Source: Ruegeria sp. AD91A (GTDB taxonomy: Bacteria > Pseudomonadota > Alphaproteobacteria > Rhodobacterales > Rhodobacteraceae). Taken from it: DNA of 64,000 bases. The notes beneath the pieces are model-generated. The model saw nothing but the letters and a program-made list of their open reading frames with translations. It was not told the DNA's origin and ran no database searches. The stretch spans positions 1,178,001 through 1,242,000 of the forward strand of contig NZ_CP031946.1 in NCBI RefSeq assembly GCF_003443535.1, read 5' to 3'. A program made the position numbers and the translations under genes. Of the stretch, positions 58,069-64,000 are shown piece by piece (position 1 is the first letter of the stretch; every line of letters begins with the position of its first letter).

Positions 58069-58819
58069 CCTGATCCAAACGGAACTGGGCAAAGATCGAA
58101 GCGACCTGACCGAGAAGGTCAACGCATTGAATGCCCGGTTTCGTCACCACAGCGCACATGATGTGATGCATGGTGCCATTGAAGAGATCGACGAACTTGC
58201 TCTGGTCTCCAGCTTCGGTGCGGAATCGGTGGTGCTGCTTCATATGGCTGCGGTGGTCGACAAGACGACACCGGTGCTGTTCGTCGACACCCAGATGCTG
58301 TTCACCGAAACGCTGGAATACCAACAGGAAGTCAGCGAGCGTCTGGGGCTCAAGAACATCAAGATCATTCGGGCGGATGACGAAGACATTCGACGTGAAG
58401 ACCCCTATGGCGCGCTGCGTACGCGCGACATGGATGCGTGCTGCAACCTGCGTAAGACATTCCCGTTGCAACGGGCATTGACCGGGTATTGCGGCTGGAT
58501 TACCGGGCGAAAACGGTTCCAGTCCGGAACGCGCGCCGCGCTCGAGTTTTTCGAGGTCGAAGACGGTACGGGCCGGATCAAGGTCAATCCGTTGGCCCAC
58601 TGGGCGCCGGACGATGTGCGCGCTTATATGGAAGAAAACAACCTGCCCCGGCATCCGCTGGTGGCCAAAGGATACCCATCGATCGGCTGTGCGCCCTGCA
58701 CCTCGCCGGTGAAGGAAGGCGAAGACCCTCGTGCCGGACGCTGGCGCGATCAGAACAAGGAAGAATGCGGCATTCATTTTGTCGACGGCAAGATGGTGCG
58801 CATCGGAGAGAAAACATGA
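58058..58819 (+). CDS. cysH: Adenylyl-sulfate (APS) reductase, assimilatory
   Basis: Reduces APS to sulfite with thioredoxin. 253 residues with the APS-type 4Fe-4S ligands CC (128-129) and CAPC (211 and 214), which PAPS reductases lack, and the catalytic Cys237 in EECGIH. ATP-binding-like SSFGAESVVLLH near residue 51. It overlaps cysI and the next gene, all one operon. Confidence 0.95.
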   Translation: MPLDLIQTELGKDRSDLTEKVNALNARFRHHSAHDVMHGAIEEIDELALVSSFGAESVVLLHMAAVVDKTTPVLFVDTQMLFTETLEYQQEVSERLGLKNIKIIRADDEDIRREDPYGALRTRDMDACCNLRKTFPLQRALTGYCGWITGRKRFQSGTRAALEFFEVEDGTGRIKVNPLAHWAPDDVRAYMEENNLPRHPLVAKGYPSIGCAPCTSPVKEGEDPRAGRWRDQNKEECGIHFVDGKMVRIGEKT

Positions 58820-59223
58820 ACGTAATCGTAACGGATGTGGGCTTTTCGCCCGATGACTGGACCGACGGCTTTGTCACTCTGGACGATGCCGCGAACGACG
58901 TGGTTGCGCTGGACGTCAGCTCGGACACGGATCCTGATGAACTTTTTGATCGTCTGGGCAGTGCCAGGCTGGTCCGGGTGGATTTTCCATCCTTCGCCGA
59001 TGGTCGCGGCTTCACCATCGCCCGCGCCCTGCGCCTGAAGGGCTATACGGGACGCTTGCGCGCCAAAGGTCACGTTCTGGCTGACCAATATGCCATGGCG
59101 CGTCGCAGCGGCTTTGACGAAGTTGAGATTGACGGAGACCTGGCAGATCGCCAGCCCGAAGATCAGTGGCTTTCCCGGGCCAACTGGAAAGAGAACAACT
59201 ATCAGGCCCGTTTGCGCGGTTAA
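58816..59223 (+). CDS. DUF934 domain protein
   Basis: 135 residues with the DUF934 core RVDFPSFADGRGFTIARALR, GYTGRLRAKGHVLADQYAMA and SGFDEVEID. Family members are always next to sulfite reductase and APS reductase genes and are thought to aid the pathway; mechanism unknown. Overlaps cysH by ATGA. Confidence 0.92.
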   Translation: MNVIVTDVGFSPDDWTDGFVTLDDAANDVVALDVSSDTDPDELFDRLGSARLVRVDFPSFADGRGFTIARALRLKGYTGRLRAKGHVLADQYAMARRSGFDEVEIDGDLADRQPEDQWLSRANWKENNYQARLRG

Positions 59224-59250
59224 AAACCGCACATCGCCGGCTTGTGACAC

Positions 59251-59274
59251 AAAGGGGGCAATCTGTCCCCTTTT
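59251..59274 (+). terminator. Terminator of the cys operon
   Basis: AAAGGGG/CCCCTTT with a 9-base loop followed by TTTT-rich sequence. It separates the operon from fpr. Confidence 0.75.
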
Positions 59275-59303
59275 CCTGACTTGGATCAACGATTAAACGG
59301 AGA

Positions 59304-59324
59304 TGTCGGTTTAGCAGACCGACA
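59304..59324 (+). promoter_or_regulatory. Hairpin overlapping the fpr ribosome-binding region
   Basis: TGTCGGT and ACCGACA are perfect 7-bp arms around TTAGCAG; the right arm runs into the AGGT that precedes the fpr start by five bases. It could be an operator or an mRNA hairpin that limits translation. Confidence 0.5.
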
Positions 59325-59332
59325 GGTAAACG

Positions 59333-60166
59333 ATGACAGAGATGAAGCACGTGAGCGAAGCAACTGCCGTAAAGGCCCCCGTCCTGCCGGACGCGCAAAC
59401 CGTAACCGAGGTCAAACACTGGACCGACAGCCTGTTCTCTTTCAAGGTGACGCGCCCCGCCACGCTGCGTTTCCGCTCGGGCGAGTTCGTGATGATCGGT
59501 CTGCTGGGCGATAATGGCAAGCCATTGCTGCGCGCCTATTCAATCGCCTCGCCTTCGTGGGACGATGAGCTCGAGTTCTATTCGATCAAGGTGCAGGACG
59601 GCCCGCTGACTTCGAAGCTTCAGCATATCAAGCCCGGTGACCAGATCATCCTGCGCCCAAAGCCGGTTGGCACTTTGGTGCATGACGCCCTGCTGCCCGG
59701 CAAGCGTTTGTGGTTCTTTGCAACCGGCACCGGCTTTGCCCCGTTTGCTTCGCTGCTGCGTGAACCGCAAACATATGAAGATTATGACGAGGTCATCATC
59801 ACCCACACCTGCCGCGAAGTGGCCGAGTTGGAATACGGCCGCCAATTGATCGACAGCATCCGCCAGGATGAAATGCTGGCCGAGCTTATTGGCGAAGGCT
59901 TCGCTGACAAGATCCGTTATTACCCGACGACAACGCGCGAAGAGAGCCCCAAGATGGGCCGGATTACCGACCTGCTGAAGGATGGCACCGTGTTCAGGGA
60001 TCTGGGCATAGGAGGCGGAATCAAGCCCGAAACCGACCGCGCGATGGTCTGCGGTTCGCTGGCGTTCAACCTGGATATCAAGGAAATCCTTGAAGGTTTT
60101 GGTCTGCGCGAAGGCGCGAATTCCGAACCCAAGGAGTTTGTGATCGAAAAGGCCTTTGTCGGCTAA
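59333..60166 (+). CDS. fpr: Ferredoxin-NADP reductase
   Basis: Transfers electrons between NADPH and ferredoxin or flavodoxin. 277 residues of the bacterial FPR type: FAD-binding RAYSIASPSWDDELEFYSIK, NADP-binding FFATGTGFAPFASLLREP and CGSLAFNLDIKEIL, ending FVIEKAFVG. It could feed the sulfite reductase upstream and the P450. ATG at 59333 or an internal ATG at 59342 are both possible. Confidence 0.93.
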   Translation: MTEMKHVSEATAVKAPVLPDAQTVTEVKHWTDSLFSFKVTRPATLRFRSGEFVMIGLLGDNGKPLLRAYSIASPSWDDELEFYSIKVQDGPLTSKLQHIKPGDQIILRPKPVGTLVHDALLPGKRLWFFATGTGFAPFASLLREPQTYEDYDEVIITHTCREVAELEYGRQLIDSIRQDEMLAELIGEGFADKIRYYPTTTREESPKMGRITDLLKDGTVFRDLGIGGGIKPETDRAMVCGSLAFNLDIKEILEGFGLREGANSEPKEFVIEKAFVG

Positions 60167-60175
60167 AGGTAGGTT

Positions 60176-60291
60176 GCGTTCGGAGCTTTGTGGCCCCGAA
60201 CGCAAAAAACACCGGACAAAACACTGTTTTTTCGCAACTGCCGGTGTTTATGCCGCTTGAAGTGCGGCCCGGCCCGGTTTAAATTCCGGGC
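60176..60291 (+). promoter_or_regulatory. Structured infC upstream region with an embedded promoter candidate
   Basis: Four consecutive inverted repeats: GCGTTCGG/CCGAACGC (60176-60203), AAACACCGG/CCGGTGTTT (60207-60249) with AAAAC/GTTTT nested inside, GCCGC/GCGGC (60252-60268), and GCCCGG/CCGGGC (60272-60291). A promoter candidate (TTGAAG 60257-60262, 16 bases, TTAAAT 60279-60284) overlaps the last two. If transcription starts upstream, this is a folded leader; if it starts at this promoter, only the last bases are in the mRNA. Confidence 0.45.
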
Positions 60292-60324
60292 TCGAAATTC
60301 TGCAATTATCAAAGGAATGAACCC

Positions 60325-60873
60325 ATAGCTCGCAGACCTCACAACGCGCCGCCACAACGTGACACCGGCCCGCGCGTCAATGACAAGATCCGTGCCCCCG
60401 AAATCCGCCTGATTGGCGCCGAAGGTGAAAATGTCGGGGTGGTTCATCCCGCCAAAGCCATGCAGATGGCCGCCGATGCCGGTCTTGATCTGGTCGAAAT
60501 TTCGCCCAATGCGAACCCACCGGTCTGCAAGATCATGGACTTCGGCAAATTCAAATATGAAACGCAGAAACGCGAAGCCGAAGCCCGCAAGAAGCAAAAG
60601 ATCATCGAGGTGAAAGAGGTCAAGTTCCGACCCAACACCGACACGCATGATTACGATGTGAAGATGCGCAACGTATTCAAGTTTCTGGAGAATGGCGACA
60701 AGGTGAAAGTCACCCTGCGCTTCCGTGGCCGCGAAATGGCACACCAGAACCTGGGCCGCGAATTGCTGGAGCGTGTCGCTGAGGACATCAAAGAGCTGGG
60801 TAAGATCGAAAACATGCCGAAAATGGAAGGCCGTCAGATGATCATGATGATCGGCCCCCTTCCGCAGAAATAA
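60325..60873 (+). CDS. infC: Translation initiation factor IF-3 with ATA start
   Basis: 182 residues. The N-terminal domain starts [20 protein letters not shown] and includes [20 protein letters not shown]; the C-terminal domain has [20 protein letters not shown]. The first in-frame ATG-like codon (60439) would delete a conserved part, whereas the ATA at 60325 has AAAGGA eight bases upstream and restores the full family length. Non-AUG starts are usual for infC because IF-3 itself discriminates against them, giving autoregulation. A three-codon ORF (ATG AAC CCA TAG at 60317-60328) overlaps this start. Confidence 0.9.
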   Translation: MARRPHNAPPQRDTGPRVNDKIRAPEIRLIGAEGENVGVVHPAKAMQMAADAGLDLVEISPNANPPVCKIMDFGKFKYETQKREAEARKKQKIIEVKEVKFRPNTDTHDYDVKMRNVFKFLENGDKVKVTLRFRGREMAHQNLGRELLERVAEDIKELGKIENMPKMEGRQMIMMIGPLPQK

Positions 60874-60897
60874 CCCGGCCCGAATACCGAAACGATC

Positions 60898-60929
60898 AAA
60901 GCCCCTTCGCCTTCGAAGGGGCTTTTTTT
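60898..60929 (+). terminator. Terminator after infC
   Basis: AAAGCCCCTTCG/CGAAGGGGCTTT with a CCTT loop, then T-run. rpmI and rplT do not follow, so infC is monocistronic here. Confidence 0.92.
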
Positions 60930-61317
60930 AAGTCGCTTTCCTGCTTTTCAACCAATGAGCCGCATCCCTGAAGTCGAACACCAACGATGTGATGTCGACG
61001 ATCAGAAGCAACCAAAGAAAGCGAACAAAGGCGGGGCTTAGGAATTCTTCTGACATCAGCAGAAGCGTCACGATGATGACCAGCGGCACCCAGCACAGAA
61101 CGTGCGGCAAGGCCATCGCACCGCTCATCCCGCGGGCAGCCACCATGATCGGTACGTTCAGCGCCATGCCCGCAATTGCAAGTAAAGCAATCAGATGCCC
61201 CCGTGGCTGATCAAGAAAGGCCAGCGGAAACAGGTTAACCGGCACCAAAAAAGCGGCCACCCAGATCTGCACCCACAAAGGAAGCGCTCGGAAACTGCGC
61301 CAGATATCCAGCACCAT
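60928..61317 (-). CDS. Small integral membrane protein
   Basis: 129 residues with four hydrophobic segments (about 13-33, 40-60, 72-90, 96-115) and a short basic tail. No family recognised. The ATG at 61317 (MVLDIWRSFRALPLWVQIWV) fits the first helix; longer frames to 61353 or 61383 add a polar stretch. It ends in the infC terminator, convergent. Confidence 0.65.
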   Translation of the reverse strand: MVLDIWRSFRALPLWVQIWVAAFLVPVNLFPLAFLDQPRGHLIALLAIAGMALNVPIMVAARGMSGAMALPHVLCWVPLVIIVTLLLMSEEFLSPAFVRFLWLLLIVDITSLVFDFRDAAHWLKSRKAT

Positions 61318-61394
61318 GGACTTCGCCCCATACTGATACTTCGCCGGCGACATTAACAAACGTGCTGCGGGCGAAAAGGGCATTCACAGTATTG

Positions 61395-62711
61395 TCAGAG
61401 CACTGCTGAAAGAGCGCGTTCCAGTTTTCCGACAAGCTCGCCTATCTGTTCTTCTTCTATAATGAAAGGCGGCGCGAGCAGGATATGGTCTCCGTTCCGA
61501 CCATCCCTGGTGCCCGCCATGGGATAACAGATCAACCCCTCGGCAAGTGCTGCCTTCTTTAGCTTTCCGGCAATGCCCAGCGATGGATCAAATGGTGTCT
61601 TTGCCTCACGGTCTGCCACCAGTTCCACACCACGGAACAGGCCACGGCCCCGCAGGTCACCCACATTCGGGTGCTGTCCAAACGCGGCCTCCAGGGCGGA
61701 TTGCAATTTGGTCCCCATGACCCCGGCGCGCGCTGGTAATTCACGTTCTGTTAATTCACGGACCACCGCAAGGGCGGCTGCCGTGGCCACGGGATGGCCG
61801 ACATAAGTGTGACCATGCTGGAAAAACCCTGATCCATCACGGATCGCATCATATATCTCGCCCGTGCACAACATCGCCCCGATCGGTTGATAGCCTGCGC
61901 CCAACCCTTTGGCGACGCACAGAATATCCGGTGCGACGCCATCGTGATCGCAGGCAAACAAATGACCGGTGCGCCCCATTCCACACATCACCTCATCCAG
62001 AATTAGCAACACTCCGTATTGGTCGCAGATTTCGCGGATGCGCTTGAAATACCCCTGAACCGCCGGAACCGCGCCAAGGGTAGCGCCGACGACAGGCTCG
62101 GCCATAAAGGCCATCACAGTGTCAGGCCCCAGCCGCAGGATTTCCGCCTCCAACTCATTGGCGACGCGTTGACCGTAGTCAAAGCTGCTCTGGCCCTCAG
62201 GTTTCTCGGCGTATTCAAAACAGGCCGAAATATGTGTCATATCGATCAGCATCGGAGCAAACTGTGCCCGTCTCCAGGCGTTGCCACCAGCTGACAAAGC
62301 CCCCAGCGTGTTGCCATGGTAGCTCTGCTTGCGAGCTATGACATGACGACGTTCAGGCTGACCAACCTCCAGGAAGTACTGACGCGCGAGCTTGATCGCC
62401 GCTTCGGTCGCTTCGGACCCGCCCGAGACGAAATACACCCGGTCCAGGTCCCCGGGAGCATACTGGATCAACAGATCCGCCAATGCTTCAGCCGGTTCGG
62501 ACGTCATGAACCCGGTATGTGCAAAGGCGATCTTTTCCACCTGCCGTTGCACCGCCTGTATCACCGCCGGGTTCGAATGCCCCAGACAGGACACTGCCGC
62601 GTCGCCGCAATCCAGATACCGCTTGCCGCTGGCATCGATCAGATAACAGCCATCTCCACCCGCCGCGATGGGAAGGTCGGATTTTGTGTGGCGCGGGAAA
62701 ACATGACTCAT
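61395..62711 (-). CDS. Class III aminotransferase
   Basis: 438 residues, PLP-dependent fold-type I enzyme of the class III (omega-aminotransferase) group: RYLDCGDAAVSCLGHSNPAV, phosphate-binding SGGSEATEAAIKLARQYF, LILDEVMCGMGRTG with the cofactor aspartate, and the Schiff-base lysine in CVAKGLGAGYQP. Substrate unknown. Its start overlaps the stop of the BKACE gene by four bases, so they act in the same pathway, perhaps converting an amine to a beta-keto acid for the BKACE enzyme or the reverse order. Confidence 0.85.
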   Translation of the reverse strand: MSHVFPRHTKSDLPIAAGGDGCYLIDASGKRYLDCGDAAVSCLGHSNPAVIQAVQRQVEKIAFAHTGFMTSEPAEALADLLIQYAPGDLDRVYFVSGGSEATEAAIKLARQYFLEVGQPERRHVIARKQSYHGNTLGALSAGGNAWRRAQFAPMLIDMTHISACFEYAEKPEGQSSFDYGQRVANELEAEILRLGPDTVMAFMAEPVVGATLGAVPAVQGYFKRIREICDQYGVLLILDEVMCGMGRTGHLFACDHDGVAPDILCVAKGLGAGYQPIGAMLCTGEIYDAIRDGSGFFQHGHTYVGHPVATAAALAVVRELTERELPARAGVMGTKLQSALEAAFGQHPNVGDLRGRGLFRGVELVADREAKTPFDPSLGIAGKLKKAALAEGLICYPMAGTRDGRNGDHILLAPPFIIEEEQIGELVGKLERALSAVL

Positions 62712-63481
62712 GTTTCAGTCCTTCCAAGAGTTTCAACCAAAGCAGCGACCGAAGCCGCGTTATCCGCCCACGGTGCGCCACCTGGGCCCGTTAAGCTGTT
62801 TTCAAATCCGACCCGCACGTCGCCACCGCGCCGCGCAGCCTCGGCCAGACAGGCATGTTCCTGCGCCCCAAAAGCGCATACCATCCAATTTGACCGACTG
62901 AAGGGAAACACATCCAGATCCGCAGGGTCAGATTGCTGACCTTCGCTATACCGACCGAGCACAAGCAAACGGTCTGTCTGATCCGCTTTCACCACGCCTT
63001 TCAATTGCCAGTCTTCAAGCAAGTCCACGTCTTTCGCGTCATATAGAATATGCTGAACCCGCGTCCCCTGATCCGCGCACAACGCGTAGACCCGAGGCGC
63101 AAGATCAGGATCTCGCGCGATCTCTCTGACCGAAATGGATGCCCATTCTGGTTGAACCTTCTTCAGGCACTCAAATTGCGCTGTGACGTCGAAAACTCCT
63201 GCCGACTCGGTTGTGATCTGAACATCCATACCCGGCGCCGCACGCTGCAATTCGGTCAGCGTCTCGCGATACAATCCGGCATCCAGCGAATGGTTGCCTT
63301 CAGCATTCCGTACATGCAAATGCACGCCGTTCGCACCCGTCGCATGACAGCCACGTGCAGTCATGATGATCTCGTCCGTTGTGACTGGCAGCGCCGGGTG
63401 ATCCCGTCTGCCCCGCCGGGCGCCGTTTGGTGCGACCAGAATATACGGCCTGCCAGAGGCTTTTGCTGCGTTCGATGTCAT
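62708..63481 (-). CDS. BKACE-family beta-keto acid cleavage enzyme (DUF849)
   Basis: 257 residues of the BKACE family, which split beta-keto acids with acetyl-CoA. Zinc ligands are seen in NGVHLHVRN (two His), and the glutamate in RVGFENSLTGPGG. It belongs to the branch opening APNGARRGRRDHPALP rather than the Kce opening of lysine fermentation, and is shorter than Kce (about 275-300), so the substrate is not the lysine intermediate and is unknown. Confidence 0.85.
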   Translation of the reverse strand: MTSNAAKASGRPYILVAPNGARRGRRDHPALPVTTDEIIMTARGCHATGANGVHLHVRNAEGNHSLDAGLYRETLTELQRAAPGMDVQITTESAGVFDVTAQFECLKKVQPEWASISVREIARDPDLAPRVYALCADQGTRVQHILYDAKDVDLLEDWQLKGVVKADQTDRLLVLGRYSEGQQSDPADLDVFPFSRSNWMVCAFGAQEHACLAEAARRGGDVRVGFENSLTGPGGAPWADNAASVAALVETLGRTET

Positions 63482-63543
63482 GACGTCCTCTTATCCTGCC
63501 TCCAACTAATGCGATCACCTTACGTTTTCAATTTACCCATATA

Positions 63544-63557
63544 AAAACATATGTTTT
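63544..63557. promoter_or_regulatory. Palindromic operator candidate in the BKACE-rpiR intergenic region
   Basis: AAAACATATGTTTT is a perfect 14-bp palindrome; flanking TAT/ATA extends it. It sits ten bases before the RpiR start and about 65 bases before the BKACE start, so it could control both divergent genes. Confidence 0.55.
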
Positions 63558-63566
63558 ATATTTCAC

Positions 63567-64000
63567 ATGACGCACCCTCTCACCTCCTTGGTTACGCAAT
63601 TGCGCCGCGAGATCGATGAGATGCCGGCGCAAATGCAGGTCGCCGCAAAATACATCATCGATCATCCCGGCGACTTCGCATTGAATCCAATCCGAACCAC
63701 CACCGATCGCATCGGCATCAGCTCGAATGTTCTGATCCGGCTGGCGCAACGCATGGGATATGACAGCTTTGACGCTTTTCGACGTCCGTTTCGAAACGCT
63801 CTGACAACCGACGGCGAAGACAGGTTTGGGCAAGACTGGCTGGAACACCTAAAGGAACAAGGGCAGTTTGGTGCGGCGCAGGCACGATTTGCGCAGAACG
63901 AAATAAATGTCGTGTCCAGATCGCTGCGGCTCATGGCCCCTCATTTGACGGAACAGGCCGTCGCGCACATCAGGTCGGCGCGCCGCTGTTATGTGACTGC
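63567..64000 (+). CDS. RpiR/MurR-family regulator (C-terminus off window)
   Basis: About 144 residues visible. The N-terminal HTH_6 domain is clear: MPAQMQVAAKYIIDHPGDFA, then TTTDRIGISSNVLIRLAQRM and GYDSFDAFRRPFR. The C-terminal sugar-isomerase (SIS) ligand domain lies beyond the edge. Divergent from the BKACE-aminotransferase pair, which it probably regulates; SIS domains usually bind a phosphosugar, which may hint at the pathway. Confidence 0.82.
   Translation, partial: MTHPLTSLVTQLRREIDEMPAQMQVAAKYIIDHPGDFALNPIRTTTDRIGISSNVLIRLAQRMGYDSFDAFRRPFRNALTTDGEDRFGQDWLEHLKEQGQFGAAQARFAQNEINVVSRSLRLMAPHLTEQAVAHIRSARRCYVT

Noticed and set aside
60176..60203. GCGTTCGG/CCGAACGC as a terminator of fpr
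   Set aside because: It is followed by As, not Ts, on the plus strand; no minus-strand gene needs it.
1..64000. CRISPR arrays, insertion sequences, prophage genes, toxin-antitoxin pairs
   Set aside because: No regularly spaced repeats, transposase, integrase or phage structural genes are visible; the only long repeat is the tRNA-Asp pair, plus the GAPDH paralogues.

Overview
The window is an ordinary chromosomal stretch from an alphaproteobacterium, most likely a marine Rhodobacteraceae (Roseobacter group, Ruegeria-like). The grounds are gene content and order rather than any single marker: zapA next to a long coiled-coil partner gene, a single-chain indolepyruvate oxidoreductase, a cysG/DUF2849/cysI/cysH/DUF934/fpr sulfur block, a TRAP transporter, valine catabolism, two GAPDH genes, and a GAAC-N7-GAAC SOS box of the alphaproteobacterial type. 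No phage, insertion sequence, CRISPR array or integrase is visible.

Layout. 1-6.6 kb (minus): ccmE fragment, argC, murI, an acyltransferase and the large ior gene, with a LysR gene divergent from ior. 7.7-13.6 kb (plus): a candidate small RNA, an MscS-type channel, purL, then bolA, a small membrane protein and the CGFS glutaredoxin. 13.6-21.9 kb: an mliC-like gene, zapA and its coiled-coil partner (minus), transketolase, a DUF808 membrane protein, two GAPDH genes with similar operator-like palindromes, and coaD. 21.9-31.8 kb: CBS protein, LysR, mmsA, four unrelated genes, then isobutyryl-CoA dehydrogenase, 3-hydroxyisobutyryl-CoA hydrolase and mmsB, which with mmsA give most of valine degradation, and a DUF2892 protein behind an ATTC-N8-GAAT operator. 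31.9-41.4 kb: uvrA with an SOS box, two tRNA-Asp, one tRNA-Val, an APC permease, lon with a heat-shock-type promoter, a small secreted protein and tgt. 41.4-46.2 kb: nucleoside hydrolase, an SPFH/NfeD pair, SufT and SufA-like proteins and tpiA. 46.3-54.5 kb: a guanidinium exporter behind a guanidine-II riboswitch, a DctPQM TRAP system with DctB/DctD regulators, and a cytochrome P450. 54.6-61.4 kb: Lrp regulator, assimilatory sulfate/siroheme block, ferredoxin-NADP reductase, infC with an ATA start, and a small membrane protein. 61.4-64 kb: a class III aminotransferase with a BKACE-family enzyme, divergent from an RpiR-type regulator that runs off the end.

The most distinctive signals are regulatory: the guanidine-II riboswitch before gdx (strong), a DctD-like protein that lost the GAFTGA loop and the Walker A lysine yet keeps tandem DctD-type sites upstream of dctP, a candidate small RNA with an unpaired ACCTCCC anti-Shine-Dalgarno segment, GTTAGCGCTAAC-like operators at both GAPDH genes, and an unusual infC start region. 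I did not find a clearly new multi-gene system; the aminotransferase-BKACE-RpiR module is the best candidate for an unassigned pathway.
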